Source: Selenomonadaceae bacterium (GTDB lineage: Bacteria; Bacillota; Negativicutes; Selenomonadales; Selenomonadaceae). Taken from it: DNA of 6,187 nt. The stretch covers positions 1 through 6,187 of the forward strand of contig JAFUTM010000375.1 in assembly GCA_017484235.1 (NCBI GenBank), read 5' to 3'. The notes beneath the pieces are model-generated. The model had not been told where the DNA came from and did no database searches. It worked only from the letters and a program-made list of their open reading frames with translations. Shown piece after piece: positions 6,184 through 6,187 of the stretch (position 1 is the stretch's first letter; every line of letters begins with the position of its first letter). A program made the position numbers and the translations under genes.

Positions 6184-6187
6184 TGAG

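Larger units (their letters stand above)
5203..6187 (-). mobile_element. IS200/IS605-family element, tnpB-only derivative, left end near or past window edge
   Basis: The element contains a decayed tnpB on the minus strand, a right-end hairpin (5211-5233) ending in GATGTCAA next to hydrolase coding sequence, and a hairpin upstream of tnpB (6154-6183) that may belong to the left end. There are no terminal inverted repeats or target duplication, as expected for this single-strand-transposing family. The right boundary at about 5203 is inferred from where hydrolase homology resumes. No tnpA (Y1 transposase) is visible; it could lie beyond 6187 or be absent. Because tnpB is broken, the copy would need help in trans to move. 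Confidence 0.85.

Overview
The window comes from an AT-rich bacterial chromosome with strong Shine-Dalgarno sites of the GGAGGTGAT type, several GTG starts and an IS200/IS605-type element. This suggests a Firmicute (Bacillota). A low-GC Negativicute or clostridial gut/rumen organism would fit, but nothing here fixes the genus. Most genes are on the minus strand; the only convincing plus-strand gene is an amidase-like protein.

Layout from left to right. (1) Positions 1-889, minus: the first 296 residues of aldose 1-epimerase (galM), running off the left edge. (2) An AT-rich divergent intergenic region of about 90 bases with candidate promoters facing both ways. (3) 982-2130, plus: a two-domain cell-wall-hydrolase-like protein. 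Its N-terminal Amidase_3 fold has lost two of its three zinc-binding histidines, and its C-terminal domain looks like a phage lysozyme/chitosanase-type domain that may also lack its catalytic acid. (4) A hairpin with U-tracts on both sides at about 2195-2240, probably a bidirectional terminator between convergent genes. (5) A tightly packed minus-strand operon, read from right to left: alpha/beta-hydrolase, then a SAM-dependent methyltransferase of the protein-lysine-methyltransferase (MethyTransf_Reg) type, then an aldo/keto reductase. Gaps between these genes are 30 and 16 bases and each downstream gene has its own ribosome binding site. (6) From about 5203 to the right edge: a decayed IS200/IS605-family element carrying only tnpB, inserted in the hydrolase gene just before its nucleophile motif.

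Two events shape the operon. The methyltransferase is split into two frames exactly at a run of nine G (minus strand, 4486-4494). Ten G, or seven, would restore one protein of 522 (or 521) residues. In such an AT-rich gene this looks like a slipped-strand phase-variation switch, currently OFF, although a miscounted homopolymer would look the same. Upstream, the transposon has cut the hydrolase and probably separated the methyltransferase and reductase from the operon promoter. The tnpB copy is itself dead: it has an internal deletion after about residue 51, a frameshift, and a second deletion that removed the first RuvC aspartate segment. Its end hairpins and 3' omega-RNA region remain recognisable.

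No tRNA, rRNA, CRISPR array or complete prophage module was seen.
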